Shown one piece after another: positions 1 through 10,688 of a stretch of DNA of 64,000 bases. Under the pieces are notes generated by a model. The model saw only the letters and a program-made list of their open reading frames with translations. It was not told the origin of the DNA and ran no database searches. Position 1 is the first letter of the stretch. The number at the start of each line of letters is the position of its first letter. Where the stretch lies: NCBI GenBank assembly GCA_039704465.1, contig JASFAU010000011.1:372001-436000 (forward strand), read 5' to 3'. This DNA comes from Plasmodiophora brassicae. Taxonomy: Eukaryota > Endomyxa > Phytomyxea > Plasmodiophorida > Plasmodiophoridae. Made by a program: the position numbers and the translations under genes.

Positions 1-259
1 ACACGCTGTGAAGTAGCTCAACCTTTGCTCCAGCTCCATAGCGGGCCAGAAGCGTCGTGGAGATAAGGTCGCGGGTTGTGGAATTCAGAAGATGATGTTC
101 GGGTCGACTTCGAACCACATTGCATTGTCGGTGTTCAACCAGGTCGTGGGGAATGCTATTCACTAGGTTGTCCTTTGCGAACGTTTGTGGGTGTAGGAAT
201 CGTTCCTTGAACGCGTCCTGAAAGCTGATCCCGAGCAGGAACTTGCCCGGCTCAGATCC
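1..259 (-). CDS. Partial minus-strand exon of unknown gene at left edge
   Basis: The minus strand is open for the whole stretch (about 86 codons, no stop), while the plus strand is interrupted in all three frames. Just upstream, around 260-316, there is a good intron end: a CTGAC branch motif followed about 20 nt later by CAG, and a GT donor about 57 nt upstream, as in other introns here. The peptide contains a segment reading GISFQDAFKERFLHPQTF and continues off the left edge. I do not recognise a family. I could not find a start codon for it: the upstream exon would have to overlap the start of the plus-strand peptidase gene, so one of the two is probably damaged or my reading of the overlap is wrong. 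Confidence 0.35.
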
Positions 260-345
260 CTGCAAAAGCTGTTGGCTCAGTCAGTGTCGTTTCATGTTAT
301 CATCGACGTGGACTACCCAGGAAGTATTAGCGAGCCGTGGCGAGC

Positions 346-1414
346 ATGCTTCGGAGGTCCTTAGGATATATCGCTCGTAAGCACCTTCTTCTGACACCTT
401 CTCGTACAGACCTCAAAATATCTCCTGTTCGGTCCCAGTTCCCATTCTCCAACCTGTGTCTCAAGCCTTTCGTAAAGGTTGGCTTGCCTGCTGAATTTAT
501 ACCTTCCGCTTATTCCCTGGATGCGCAGGATGATGGCAGCAATGTCGCGATTACGGTTGCAGGACTCGAGTCTTCGTACCTGTATCGTTCAGGTGAGTTT
601 GCTGGTGTCTGATATCACAGGCCCGCCCACATGAGTTCGCGTGCTGCCAGGGCCTTTCGTTCCTGCGTCCTTCACGCACGATTGTTGTGCTCCACTCAGG
701 GTCGTCATCGAGTACCTGACGGCGTGCGAGGGCCCGTTCTGGAAACGAATTCGTGGGCTTGGTTACGCCTACTCGTACTCGATATCTGCCGACTTTGAGT
801 CTGTTGACCATTGGGGTCTCCTGCAGCTCTGTACTTATCGTATGCCTTGGTCAGGTCTGGCTTAGCGACACTCTTGCTCTTCAAGGCAACCAACGTTGTT
901 GCTGCCTACTCGGAGGCGGCCGGTGTCGTCCAGGAGCTGATATCTGAGGGGGCGTCTGCATTTACTGAACTTGGCGTCGAGGCTGCTAAAGCGGCCCTTT
1001 CGTTCGAGATTCTCTCGTATTGCTCGCGGGTGGCACCTGGTTACGGGCTGCGCTGACACGTCTCATTAGTGCTCGTGAGAACGCTGTAGATACGGCTCGC
1101 GAATCCCTCGACGACCTTCTTCGCAACGTTCCTCCTGGGCATGAATCGCGGCTCCTGAAAGCGGTCTGTTTCTGGCGTTCGTTGGCGTTAGAACGCGTGC
1201 GGCTGACATTATGTAATGGCAGGTTCAAGCGGTCACTGCCGACCAGATGTATGATGCTTTGCGGATGTATATCTCGCCGATCTTCAACAGCGCGGAGAGC
1301 CGGCTTGTGTGTGCAACTGGGCCCAGCACCGCCCCTGAGGTCGTCGACCAGTTCAAAGAGCACTTCGACCTTCATCTGCAAGCGGCAACGCCTGAAGAGT
1401 TTTTCGTTCGATGA
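346..1414 (+). CDS. C-terminal part of an M16C (C05D11.1-like) zinc metallopeptidase
   Basis: The spliced product resembles the C-terminal, non-catalytic half of M16C insulinase-like peptidases. It keeps the VIEYLTACEGPFWKRIRGL segment (family EYL..EGPLW..IRG.GLAY), then a FKATNVVAAYSEA helix and an ARENAVDTARESL segment. Introns that restore the frame are 593-650, 762-826, 1017-1069 and one near 1156-1222; three contain a recognisable branch motif. The product is only about 250-270 residues, whereas the family is near 1000, and the HxxEH zinc site belongs to the missing N-terminal half. The first 80 codons are weakly conserved and the true 5' end is unknown. It may be a 5'-truncated pseudogene, or an upstream exon may have been displaced by the minus-strand sequence at 1-316. 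Confidence 0.6.
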
Positions 1415-1535
1415 TGATCGTCCCGGACGAATACATGCACGCGGCACCCCATTCGGCGGGCCCGTTCGCACCTATGCCACCTTCGTACCCTTCGACGCGC
1501 TTAGATCGTTTAGTTGACGTTCGTCATATGATGGT

Positions 1536-2782
1536 CTACGACTTGTTGAGGAACTCGGACACGAAGTGTCTTATGGTGTCGTTGGGCTCGCTGTCCGCTG
1601 CGACGCAGTCGAACATGCAGAGGCCACGGTACGTGACCTGGCACTCCTCGTAGATCTTCTGGATCCGCTTCTCGACGATGGCCACGACGTCTTTCGTCGT
1701 CGTCATCTGCTCGCCCTCCTTGGCGATCACCCTCTGCGCCGCCTCCAGCATCTCGGCGGTGGCCGCCGACTCCAGCCTGTCCCGCTTCGTCAGGAACACG
1801 AACACGCTGCGCTCCCTGACACCCGGCTGGGTCAACGTCCGGCGCAGCAGGCCTAGATCCTGATCGATCTGGGCCGTTCCATCGGCGCTGAACCAAAGGT
1901 CAGCGCCCTCCCCCTGTTTCCCTCCCGATCCACACCTGCTTACAGAATCTTCAGGACGGAGTCCAATGGGATGACGAAGATGATCTCGTTGAACTGCAAG
2001 GTGGCCGCCTGCGCCCACTTCCGCTGCTCCTCGACGGACCCGCCCACGTCGATGAACCGGATGTACGATTTGCTGTTGACGGCGACGTCGGTCTGGTGGA
2101 ACCCGCGGGTGCTCCACGAACACAGCAGAACGTCCAGGTCGGTCGGCATGAAATCCGGCTTACACGCCCGTTGCACGGCGTCGCGAACGCTGGACCCAGG
2201 CACATGTCAGGCGGCGCCCCCTTCCCCCGGTTTGCATGCACAGCCGACGTCGGCGTACAATTTCGTGTCACCGCTGTACGGTTCCATTCTCGAGATCTCG
2301 TAGAACAGCTGCATGGCGCCGTTCCGGAACATGACCTCGACCATCGTGGCGGCTGGACGGGGTGGGGCACCGCCCCAGTCAGAACGCTCGCTACCGTTGG
2401 AGTGACGCGGGCGCTCTCTAAACCTTCTTGGTTCAGGCCCGGGTCCATGTTGAGGCTGTTCAGGAACGCCGCGTGCTTCGGCGTCAGCAGCGCTGGGGCC
2501 AGCTTCGCCGTCTCCTGGGTGACGTTGCAGACCTCACGAAGCGTTTCGAGCAGGGTGGCCCGGACGGGTGCCGCCCACGTCCGCCTGACGTTGTCGTCCA
2601 GCGGTCGGAACGCCATCTGGGCCCGTTTGATCAACGTCGACTTCCCGGACGATTTCGGCCCTGCAATGGGGACGCTGCCCGGTCAGGCGTTCGCCAGCGA
2701 GAAATCGGCGGCACCCACCGAGCACCAGGACCGTCATCGACTTGTGGACATCGTCGTGGATGCGACTCATGCCGCACCCCAT
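1536..2782 (-). CDS. Divergent heterotrimeric G-protein alpha subunit
   Basis: Five exons (2782-2719, 2660-2424, 2352-2259, 2189-1944, 1887-1536) join in frame into about 330 residues. The N-terminus MGCGMS is a plausible myristoylation/palmitoylation site. The P-loop GGPKSSGKST is split by intron 1. Helical-domain sequence follows, then switch I (DVLLCSWSTRGFHQTDV), switch II (FIDVGGSVEEQRKW), the ADGT segment before helix alpha-3, and FLTKRD in place of the usual NKKD guanine motif. The arginine and threonine of switch I (VRTTGI) and the catalytic glutamine after DVGG are replaced, so GTP hydrolysis by the usual mechanism is unlikely. The protein would act at the inner plasma membrane downstream of receptors. 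Start choice is firm because MGxxxS is typical. All four introns carry CTGAC. Confidence 0.88.
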
Positions 2783-2989
2783 CGATGTGCACGGCGCGGG
2801 CGCCCACCAACGCAAGCGCGGCGCCGCTCGACGTTCGATCGTGCCCTGTTAAACGTATACGCCTAACCGGGCGGCGTACTCGGATTGATCCCGTTTGGTC
2901 CGGATTGCTGAGCGCGGGAGCGGCCGCGATCAATAAACAGGAGCCCGGCACGTGTATATAGATATGCAAGGCGCAAGGTCGACACCATG

Positions 2990-3947
2990 TCAGCCGTCGA
3001 CGACGTGCATGGCCTGCGACTGCGTGTGCAGGACGATCATGATCGCGTCCCGGGCGACGCTGACGACCAGCAGGCAGCAGGTCGGCGTGCCGTTCGCGCC
3101 GACCGCTGTCACGTACAGGGGCGCGATGCGCCTGAACCGCCGGACCTGGTCGACCATCTGCTTCCAGTCGCGCCCCATCATCAGCGAGAACGACGCCGGC
3201 GTCACGATGCACTCGCGAAGCTGGGCGTCCGTCATCCCGAACAGCGCCTGCGCCGTCGCGTTCGCCGTCATGTGCCAGGCGCCCAGCGCGTGCGAGATCT
3301 CGATCATCGGGATCGGCACGTCCAGGGACGGGACGCGTCGCGACCCCTCGTGCCCGCCTGACAGCGCGGGCGCTGGACGTCGCAGCAGAGCGTTGAACAG
3401 CAACTCCCAGACGGACGTCGCCCGGCGGCCCGTCGCCTTCGCCGGGACCGCCACCAGCGGGGCGCTCTTCGGGCAACCTTCGTGCCGCGCTGGGCCGATG
3501 CTCGTCTGACGACCGGGCGCGGGCGGTCGTCCCGGCGCGACCGATGCCGACGGGCGCCCCATCTTCCGGTGCACCCGGTTGACCTGTGTGGGCGGCACGC
3601 GCGTCAGACGGCGGGCGGGCAACGCGCGCCTGGACGCGCCCGTCGCTTACGCAGGCGTCGACCATGTCGAGACGAATGCACCGCTGGCAGGGTCGCTGCG
3701 CGCCGCACGCCGACTTCGACATGGAGCAGGGCAGGCAGGCCACCCGCGTACGCGGGGAGCATCGCGCGCGTCGCCGTTTCGCCACGATGCCCTCAGGGCG
3801 CTCGAACACGTGGAACGACCGCGGCTCGAACGTCGCCTTGGGGCCGACGTCGGCCGGCGCCCCGAAGATCACGTGGGGCGGCGGCGTGCTGCCCGCGGCC
3901 GGGATCGCAGACGGGATCGCCAGGGGCACCCCACAGCGCAGCACCAT
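2990..3947 (-). CDS. Zn(2)-Cys(6) + PAS domain transcription factor (ERT1/AcuK-like architecture)
   Basis: Two exons (3947-3651 and 3583-2990) encode about 296 residues. The Zn2Cys6 binuclear cluster lies near residues 70-99 (CLPCSMSKSACGAQRPCQRC, then a final Cys at the exon junction), preceded by a basic stretch and followed after the 67-nt intron by VHRKMGRP, as in fungal clusters. A PAS domain occupies the C-terminal third (from about PIPMIEISHALGAWHMT to the end). Zn cluster followed by PAS is the layout of the fungal gluconeogenesis regulators ERT1/AcuK/AcuM, so nuclear DNA binding is the expected role; targets are unknown. It lies in the same orientation as the G alpha gene, with about 207 nt between its stop and the G alpha start. 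The start is the first ATG in frame; a longer N-terminus is possible. Confidence 0.75.
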
Positions 3948-4201
3948 TGGCAACGGACACGATCTCTTTGTCGGGCGATATGTCACGACTGTTCGCGTCA
4001 TCTGCCGGTGCCCAGTCCCAGACGGGTCCCACGTCGCGTCGTTACATATCTCTGCCCGTCTCCCGTCGGGTGGCCACCACACCCGGGCGCGGCGGGGGGC
4101 TCCCGACCGGAACCGGCGCCCCTAATGTTACGGGTGGCCCTCGACGGGACGACGGGCGGGTGATGGTGCCGCCTCTGCCCGCCTCGACACGGCTGGTGTA
4201 T

Positions 4202-5833
4202 TCAGATGGGGCACCCGCGCACGAGCCGTCGCGCGAGGTCGTCGAACAACGGCGACGCGTCGTTGAGCATGGCGACGTAGGGCGTCCCGTCCGGGGCACA
4301 GAGGCGCGCGCCCCGCGCCAGCAGCAGGTCGATGACGCGCAGGTCGTGGTCGGGATCGTCGGACGTGCTGCCGATCACTTCCAGCGCGACGCGCAACGGC
4401 GTCGTCCCGTCGCCGAGCGCCACGTCGACGTCGACGTCGGGATGGGAGACCAGCCTGTCGATGAAGCCGAGGGAGACGCCGTTGTACACGGCGGCGTGCA
4501 GGACGTGCGTCTCGTACTCGCGCGGGGCGATCCGCCCGGCGACGGTGACGTCGGCGCCGGCGTCGATCAGCGCCGCAGCAATGTCCTCGTAGCCCGACTC
4601 GGCGGCGGCCAGCAGGGCGGTCCAGCCGGTCGCGTCGCCGGCAGCGGCGTCGTCGTCGGCGCTGATGAGCGCGAATCGCGCACCGAGGAGGCGCGTGACG
4701 TTCCTGGCCTGCTGCAGGTACGTCGTCGTGACGTTCAGGGACGTCGACAGGACGAACGCCAGCGGCGGGTCCGACGCCCAGAGGTCGGCACCCGGCGCTT
4801 GGACCAGGAGGTCCCGATTCGCGTGCAGCTGGCCCAGGAACGCGTCGTCGTCGTGCACCGCGTCGGCGTAGAACAGGAAGTAGGCCATGAGGGCGCACAT
4901 GTCCAGGGCGGTCCTGCCGTTGTGCACGACGTTGACAGCGGCTGGGCGCCGATCCAGGATGTCGCCCAGCAGGCCCGGTGTGCCGAACATTGCCACGATA
5001 TGGACAGGCGGGCGGCGCGACGACCCGACGGCGACCATCCGTCCCACATCCGAGAACGGGTGCCGGGCAAAGTAACGGGAGATCGTCATCAGCCGGCTGT
5101 ACCGGTCCACGTCGATGTCCAGATTGGTACACGCGAGGACGTCACGGTCGAGGACGTCGAAATCCATGGCCAGGGTCGCCAAGGCGGCCTGGAACGGAGG
5201 GTTCCCAGATGTCGGGTCGGTCCAGTTCGCCCATCTGGCTGTGTCGGCGCAGATCGCCTCGACAAGGTCGGCATTGGCGTCCTGAATGGCGGTGAACAGG
5301 TCTTCGGCGGTCGCCACCGTACGGATCAGCGCCAGGCGACGTTGCCACTCAAATCCCACCGAACCTTCCCAGTCGAAGACGGATCGCCGTTCGTCGGCGG
5401 ATGGTGCAGCCGCGTGCACAAGCGCCCGAATGATGCCCAGCAGGTCGCGATCGGTATCCAAACTCAGGAATGCGGAATTGTAATTGGCGAGCGCGATGCC
5501 GAATGGCGTCTGGCCGTCTGCGTTCTTCACGCTCAGGTGGGCGCGCCCGCTTGCGACAATCTGGCGGACAATGGAACCATGGCCGAGTTTGCAGGCAACG
5601 TGCAACGGGGCATTGCCGGCAGAGTCGACAGCGTTGACGTCAACGCCCTCGTCGATTAGCGCCGACACGACATTCACGCGGCCCAGTGTCACTGCCAAGT
5701 GCAACTTTGCAGATGTCGGCGATTGTTGCCGTCCACCGGCAGACGGCAGGACGCCTGGCGACCCAGACACCAGCGACAGCAGTGCGAGAGTACTGACAAC
5801 AACAACAACAGCGACGACCGGCTGCCCACCCAT
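4202..5833 (-). CDS. Secreted ankyrin-repeat protein
   Basis: Single-exon gene of 543 residues. Residues 1-25 form a hydrophobic signal peptide (MGGQPVVAVVVVVSTLALLS), with no further membrane segment. Ankyrin-type helices begin near residue 42 (LHLAVTLGRVNVVSALIDEG, then APLHVACKLGH) and recur near residue 400 (GWTALLAAAESGYEDIAAAL, then LHAAVYNGVS and TPLRVALEV), with a divergent middle. Ankyrin repeats bind proteins; the target cannot be inferred. Signal peptide plus ankyrin repeats and no retention or anchor sequence suggests export from the cell, and in a parasite such a protein would be an effector candidate, which is inference. A second protein of the same type lies at 43065-44171. Confidence 0.85.
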   Translation of the reverse strand: MGGQPVVAVVVVVSTLALLSLVSGSPGVLPSAGGRQQSPTSAKLHLAVTLGRVNVVSALIDEGVDVNAVDSAGNAPLHVACKLGHGSIVRQIVASGRAHLSVKNADGQTPFGIALANYNSAFLSLDTDRDLLGIIRALVHAAAPSADERRSVFDWEGSVGFEWQRRLALIRTVATAEDLFTAIQDANADLVEAICADTARWANWTDPTSGNPPFQAALATLAMDFDVLDRDVLACTNLDIDVDRYSRLMTISRYFARHPFSDVGRMVAVGSSRRPPVHIVAMFGTPGLLGDILDRRPAAVNVVHNGRTALDMCALMAYFLFYADAVHDDDAFLGQLHANRDLLVQAPGADLWASDPPLAFVLSTSLNVTTTYLQQARNVTRLLGARFALISADDDAAAGDATGWTALLAAAESGYEDIAAALIDAGADVTVAGRIAPREYETHVLHAAVYNGVSLGFIDRLVSHPDVDVDVALGDGTTPLRVALEVIGSTSDDPDHDLRVIDLLLARGARLCAPDGTPYVAMLNDASPLFDDLARRLVRGCPI

Positions 5834-6200
5834 CGTAGTGCAGTATCAAGTACCTGCCGACGGGTTTCACCTGGGTAGCACACAGGTTGCGTTCGAGTCA
5901 ACGACCGCCTGGCCTGGCTTGGCTCTGCAGACCCGGCGCAGTTTCGCCGTGTGCGGGACGTGCGGCTGTGCGAACGTTGATCAACTGCGCGCGCAGGGCA
6001 ACCCATGCTGACTGGCGGGCTCTCGCCCGACGTCGAGCCACTTGGGAAGATGCTGGAGAAATGAGTTTCGGTCAAACCGTGTCCCGGGCAGGTGTCCATT
6101 AACGGGGACCACGGTCATTATCGTCAATGCCGTATAGAGAGACCACTCTCGCGGTCGGAGGAGAGCCCTCCGTCGCCGTCTAGCCATAGAATAACAACAT
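5834..6200. other. Intergenic stretch without a recognisable gene
   Basis: The region upstream of the ankyrin gene contains short open frames on both strands, but none has a family signature or a plausible exon structure. It probably holds the promoter of the secreted ankyrin gene. I see no clear TATA element. Confidence 0.4.
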
Positions 6201-6349
6201 ACCGATGCCGTCTGTGCTCCTCAAAATCAACTTGGAGTGAAGATCGCCCCACCTTTCCGCCCATCTGGAGCACGAGGTGCACGGCCCAGTGTGAGTTAAA
6301 ACTACCGCTTCCGCAGGGCAGGTCCGGTGACGCTGTATTGCTGTAGCGC

Positions 6350-6715
6350 TGCCGCCATACGACCTAGGCTATGCTCCATGCAGCCCAGGCAAACTTGATG
6401 TCACTTCGGAACTGGCTGAGGCTGCCTCTGCGGCGGCGTTTGTAGCTCTGGTCGTCGCCGGCGGAAACGCGAGTAGAGCTCGACCGGATCGAAAGCCGAG
6501 TGATGCTATTCTTTTGGAATCGAAAGTTCAAAGCCTTACGAAGTATAGCGACCTTTTACCTCTTCTAGTAGATGCACAATTTGCCAGGACCACATCTACC
6601 AAGGGCAATGTGCGCGGCTGATGCACTGCGGCCACGTCTTTCACTCCTCTTGCATGAAGCAGGTGCCCACATCTTGTCCAGCCCAGATCAGAGTCTTTGA
6701 CCGCTAGCGTTTCCA
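6350..6715 (+). pseudogene. RING-H2-like zinc finger fragment
   Basis: A plus-strand reading frame near 6575-6712 encodes CTICQDHIYQGQ followed by CARLMHCGHVFHSSC and CP, which fits seven of the eight ligands of a RING-H2 finger (C-x2-C ... C-x-H-x2-H-x2-C ... C). The last cysteine is replaced: the frame reads CPAQ and then stops. An upstream frame (about 6350-6570, containing LPPYDLGYAPCSPGK and an alanine-rich stretch) could be the preceding exon, but no normal-length GT-AG intron joins the two in phase. I therefore treat it as a degraded or misread E3-ligase-like gene. The function, if any, would be ubiquitin transfer. Confidence 0.35.
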
Positions 6716-6791
6716 AGCATTAGGCCTGCCGCCAACAGGACGGTTTCAAGCACCTAGCGGGGTGTCGTCACTGGATACCACCTCCTGGGAC

Positions 6792-6890
6792 AAAACGCCT
6801 TCAAAGAAAAGGTCTCATTGGAGTGCTGCACCCGTAACCAGTTCCGGGCGCAGCAGTACTCCAATGAGATCTTCTCTTTGAAGGCGTTTT
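6792..6890. repeat. Long inverted repeat (hairpin), about 38-nt arms, 20-nt loop
   Basis: The left arm is 6792-6829 and the right arm is 6850-6890. The arms match over almost their full length with two mismatches and one 3-nt insertion in the right arm; both outer ends read AAAACGCCTTC on opposite strands. It lies in a gene-poor gap between a RING-like fragment and UPF1. It could be a foldback element remnant, a transcript hairpin or a small-RNA source. The minus-strand open frame across it (6972-6754) has no recognisable domain. Confidence 0.85.
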
Positions 6891-7158
6891 CCGTGTCTTC
6901 GAAGATGTGATAACCATAGGGATCCACGACCCGTACGCGGGACGAGGTCGTTGGACATATCATGAGGTTCACTGACGTTGTCGTTATAAAATCAATTCCC
7001 CAACCATTGATACAGTGCCCGGAGAGTCTCCATCATGGCTGGGACAACGGCCGAAAGCGACTCAGTCTCGGCAGCTGTCCCTCCTCCTGACTGGATATGC
7101 CCGGCGGGGCGGAGTGCGGACCGCGCGCGGGTCAGTTGTCAAATTAGTGCGTGAGGTC
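6891..7158. promoter_or_regulatory. Gap between the hairpin and UPF1, probably UPF1 5' region
   Basis: No supported gene is present. The frame of the UPF1 first exon stays open a short way upstream of the chosen ATG, but the conserved CH-domain sequence begins only after it. Confidence 0.35.
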
Positions 7159-10100
7159 ATGGACGACCTGCAGCATCACCACGACCTGAGCTTCCTGGAG
7201 TTCGACGAGCGCGCCGACGATGTCGTGCGCGCCGTCGGCGCCCTGCAGTTCGAGGACGACGAAGACGATGATTACGGGAGCGGGAAGCCGCTGCCCGAGC
7301 ATGCGTGCAGCTACTGTGGCGTGCACAACCCGGCCTGCGTCGTGAAGTGCCGGACGTGCAACAAGTGGTTCTGTAATGGGCGCGGCTCGTCGTCTGGCAG
7401 CCACATTATATCGCACCTGGTGCGGTCCAAGCACAAGCGCGTATCGCTCCATCGAGACTCGCCGCTTGGAGATACCGCATTGGAATGTTACAACTGCTCC
7501 TGCACGAATGTGTTCATCCTGGGCTTCATTCCTGCGAAGCAGGTTGGGTCATGTTGATCTGCCTGTGCTTGTCCCGGTGTCTTATGCTTCGTACAGGAAT
7601 CTGTGGTCGTGCTTCTATGCCGAGAACCCTGCCTAAACGTGTCGTCGGTCAAAGACATGAACTGGGACGTCGACCAGTGGCTTCCTCTGATCAATGACCG
7701 ATCGTTCTTGTCCTGGCTCGTCCAGGTCCCATCCGAACAGGTCCGAATTTGCCCATATGCGTAATGCCGGGGATGTGCATATTGATCTCGTACGTAACAG
7801 GAGATGATGATGGCTCGGACGGTTACGACTCAGCAGATCTGCAAACTCGAGGAGCTTCGGCAGACGAATCCCGATGCGACGCTTGCGGATCTCGAGAAGC
7901 CTGGGCTGGATGACGAACCCGAACCCGTACAGGTCCGGTACTCGGACGCGCACCAGTACAAGCGCGTGTTCGATGCGCTTATCAAACTGGAAGCCGACTA
8001 CGATCGTCGCATGAAGGAATCGCAAACGCAGCATGGGATCAACGTCAAATGGGACATTGGCCTCAACACGAAACTTCTGGGTATGTGACGTTGCGGAGTC
8101 TGTCGTCGTGTGTATCGTCTAATGTAGTTTCAGTGTACTTCCAGCTTCCTCGCCGCGATGGTCCAGAGCTGAAGGTTGTCCCTGGCGATGAGTTACTGCT
8201 GCGTTACCCTGGAGATGGCGCGAGAGGTCCCTGGGAATGTCGCGGCCAGGTCACTCAGATCACTCTGAACGAAGAGATCGTCCTCGAGCTCAAATCGAAG
8301 AAGGATGCGCCGACGGACCAAACGTTTGGCTTCAGCGTCGACTTTGTTTGGAAGCCGACGTCGTTTGAGCGTATGCATATGGCACTCAAGAGGTTCGTCG
8401 TCGACGAGTACTCGCTGACTGGGTACCTCTTCCACCTGATTCTCGGCCACGATGTGGAACCGCAAACAGTACGCGGCGCAGCGCTTCCCACCGACTTCTC
8501 GGCTCCGAACATCCCGAACCTGAATCCGTCCCAAACCGCTGCCGTCAAGGAGGTACTCCAGAAGCCGCTTAGCCTGATTCAGGTTTGTTTTAGGTGGTGC
8601 TTAGCTCTTGCATATCGCTGACGGAACGGTAGGGCCCTCCCGGCACTGGCAAGACCGTCACATCCGCGACGATTGTGTACCAACTTTCGCAACGCAATCA
8701 GTCGGCCGGGCAAGTTCTCGTCTGCGCCCCTTCCAACATCGCTGTCGACCAGCTAGCGGAGAAAATCCATCAGACTGGTCTTAAGGTACAAGGGTTCTTC
8801 ATTACATATGCGCGTGACCGTCTCTGATGCGTTTTATCTAGGTTGTGCGACTTTGTGCCAAATCACGCGAAAGCGTCGACACGTCGGTCCAGTTCCTGAC
8901 TCTACATAATCTTGTTCGCTCGCTGGCGGCCCAATCCAATAACGAGCTGCACAAGCTTACGCTGCTGAAAGACCAGCTCGGGGAACTGTCCAGTCGCGAT
9001 GAAAACCGATTTAAGCATCTCAAGCGCATGGCTGAACGCGACATTCTGCAGAACGCTGATGTTATTTGCTGTACTTGTGCGGGGTCTGGAGATCCCCGCC
9101 TGAAGAACTTTCGCTTCCGACAGGTTCTCATTGACGAAGCAACCCAGGCCACCGAACCGGAATGCTTGATCCCTATTGTACGCGGTGCTAAGCAGATCGT
9201 GCTTGTCGGTGATCACTGTCAGCTTGGCCCTGTTGTTATGTGCAAGAAGGCTGCCGGCGCCGGTTTTGACCGGTCGTTGTTCGAGCGCCTTATCCTTCTG
9301 GGAATCCGTCCCATTCGTTTGCAGGTACTTCTTCTGTTGTCAACAGTTTCGCACTGTCCTGTGTAACGTCAGAATAATTAGGTCCAGTATCGTATGCATC
9401 CCTGCTTATCGCTATTCCCCTCGACTACGTTCTATGAAGGCAGTCTTCAGAATGGTGTGACCCACCAGCAGAGGATTCAGCTCGAAGTGTCGTTCCCATG
9501 GCCCGCGCCCGATACGCCTATGATGTTCTACGCAGCCAATGGATTAGAAGAGCTGTCGTCCAGTGGAACGTCCTATCTGAACCGCATCGAAGCGGCGATG
9601 GTCGAGAAGCTAGTCACCACGTTCATGAACAACGGTTGTTCACCAAGCCAGGTACGCTTTTAAATGACGATCTTGGTTACTGTTCTTCTTTTGATCACAC
9701 ATCGCTGCAGATCGGCGTCATAACTCCTTATGAAGGGCAACGCTCGTTCATTGTCACGCACATGGTTAGGAGCGGTCCTCTTCGTAAGAGCCTCTACGAA
9801 GCAATCGAAGTCGCAAGCGTGGATGCGTTCCAGGGGCGTGAGAAGGATTACATTATCATGTCAAGTGTGCGCAGTAATGAGGCACAGGTCCGTTCGCGCG
9901 TGCAATACCTGTGGTACAGCGCGTGCTGACAGTGTGTTGCTGTACAGGGTATCGGTTTCCTCAACGACCCTCGGCGTCTGAATGTGGCCCTTACTCGGGC
10001 GAAGTATGGCCTTGTCGTTCTCGGGAATCCGCGCGTTCTTTCTCGCTCGGTGCTGTGGAATAACCTGCTGCACCACTTCAAGCAATGCGGGACCCTAGTC

Positions 10101-10688
10101 GAGGGCCCGCTATCGAACCTGCAGATCTCGATGATGAAGTTCGACCGTCCCAAGCGATACGTCAACCGGTTCATGCCGTTCCGGCAGACGGAGACCTCCG
10201 GGGACCTACAGAATGGCGCTGCAGACTCGAGCGAGTACAGCCGCGATCTTCCTTCGTCGTCTGGCGTGCAACGCAAGGTCGGTGCAGACAGCCGACATGC
10301 ATCGTTCCCGGTCGTGTCCGCTTCGGGGGTGTACATGACTGCGGCCTACTCGCACTCGCCTGCAGCGGCCTCGTCGACTCCCGTGTATGCATCCCATGGG
10401 AGTGCTCCTGTGTACGCTTACGCGCATCCTGGCGTCATTGACCATACGGCGCCGTCTTATCGTCAGCGGCAACGGCCTCTTCCCACGCCCAGCAGCTCTC
10501 GCGTTAGTCAGCCACTGATGACACAGGCATGACGTGACCTAGGCCAGGTTGGTGTATGTTGGATTGCTGACTGCTGTCGACAGGAAACCTATGGATCGCA
10601 ATCTCATGTTGATGACGACTACGGGCTGAGCCAGAGCAGCGAACCGTTCATGTCGCAGGACGATGATCCGTACGGCAGAGGTTACTGA
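7159..10688 (+). CDS. UPF1: UPF1/RENT1 RNA helicase (nonsense-mediated decay)
   Basis: Multi-exon gene covering the whole UPF1 architecture. The CH zinc domain is in exon 1 ([48 protein letters not shown]). The SF1 helicase follows: GPPGTGKT spans the exon junction at 8630-8655, then [10 protein letters not shown], the DEAT box [48 protein letters not shown] and [11 protein letters not shown]. The C-terminus is rich in SQ/TQ pairs ([13 protein letters not shown]), as in homologues regulated by SMG1-type phosphorylation. UPF1 is an ATP-dependent RNA translocase in the cytoplasm that triggers decay of transcripts with early stops. The start ATG lies just before an acidic N-terminus. The last exon, GAA ACC ... 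TGA, is joined either by a canonical GTTAGT donor or by a GC donor. It is convergent with the eIF2B epsilon gene. Confidence 0.95.

Noticed and set aside
10500..10590. GC-AG intron in UPF1 (CAG|GCATGA)
   Set aside because: A canonical GTTAGT donor a few codons upstream (after TCTCGC) also gives phase 0 and the same last exon, so an exceptional donor is not needed.
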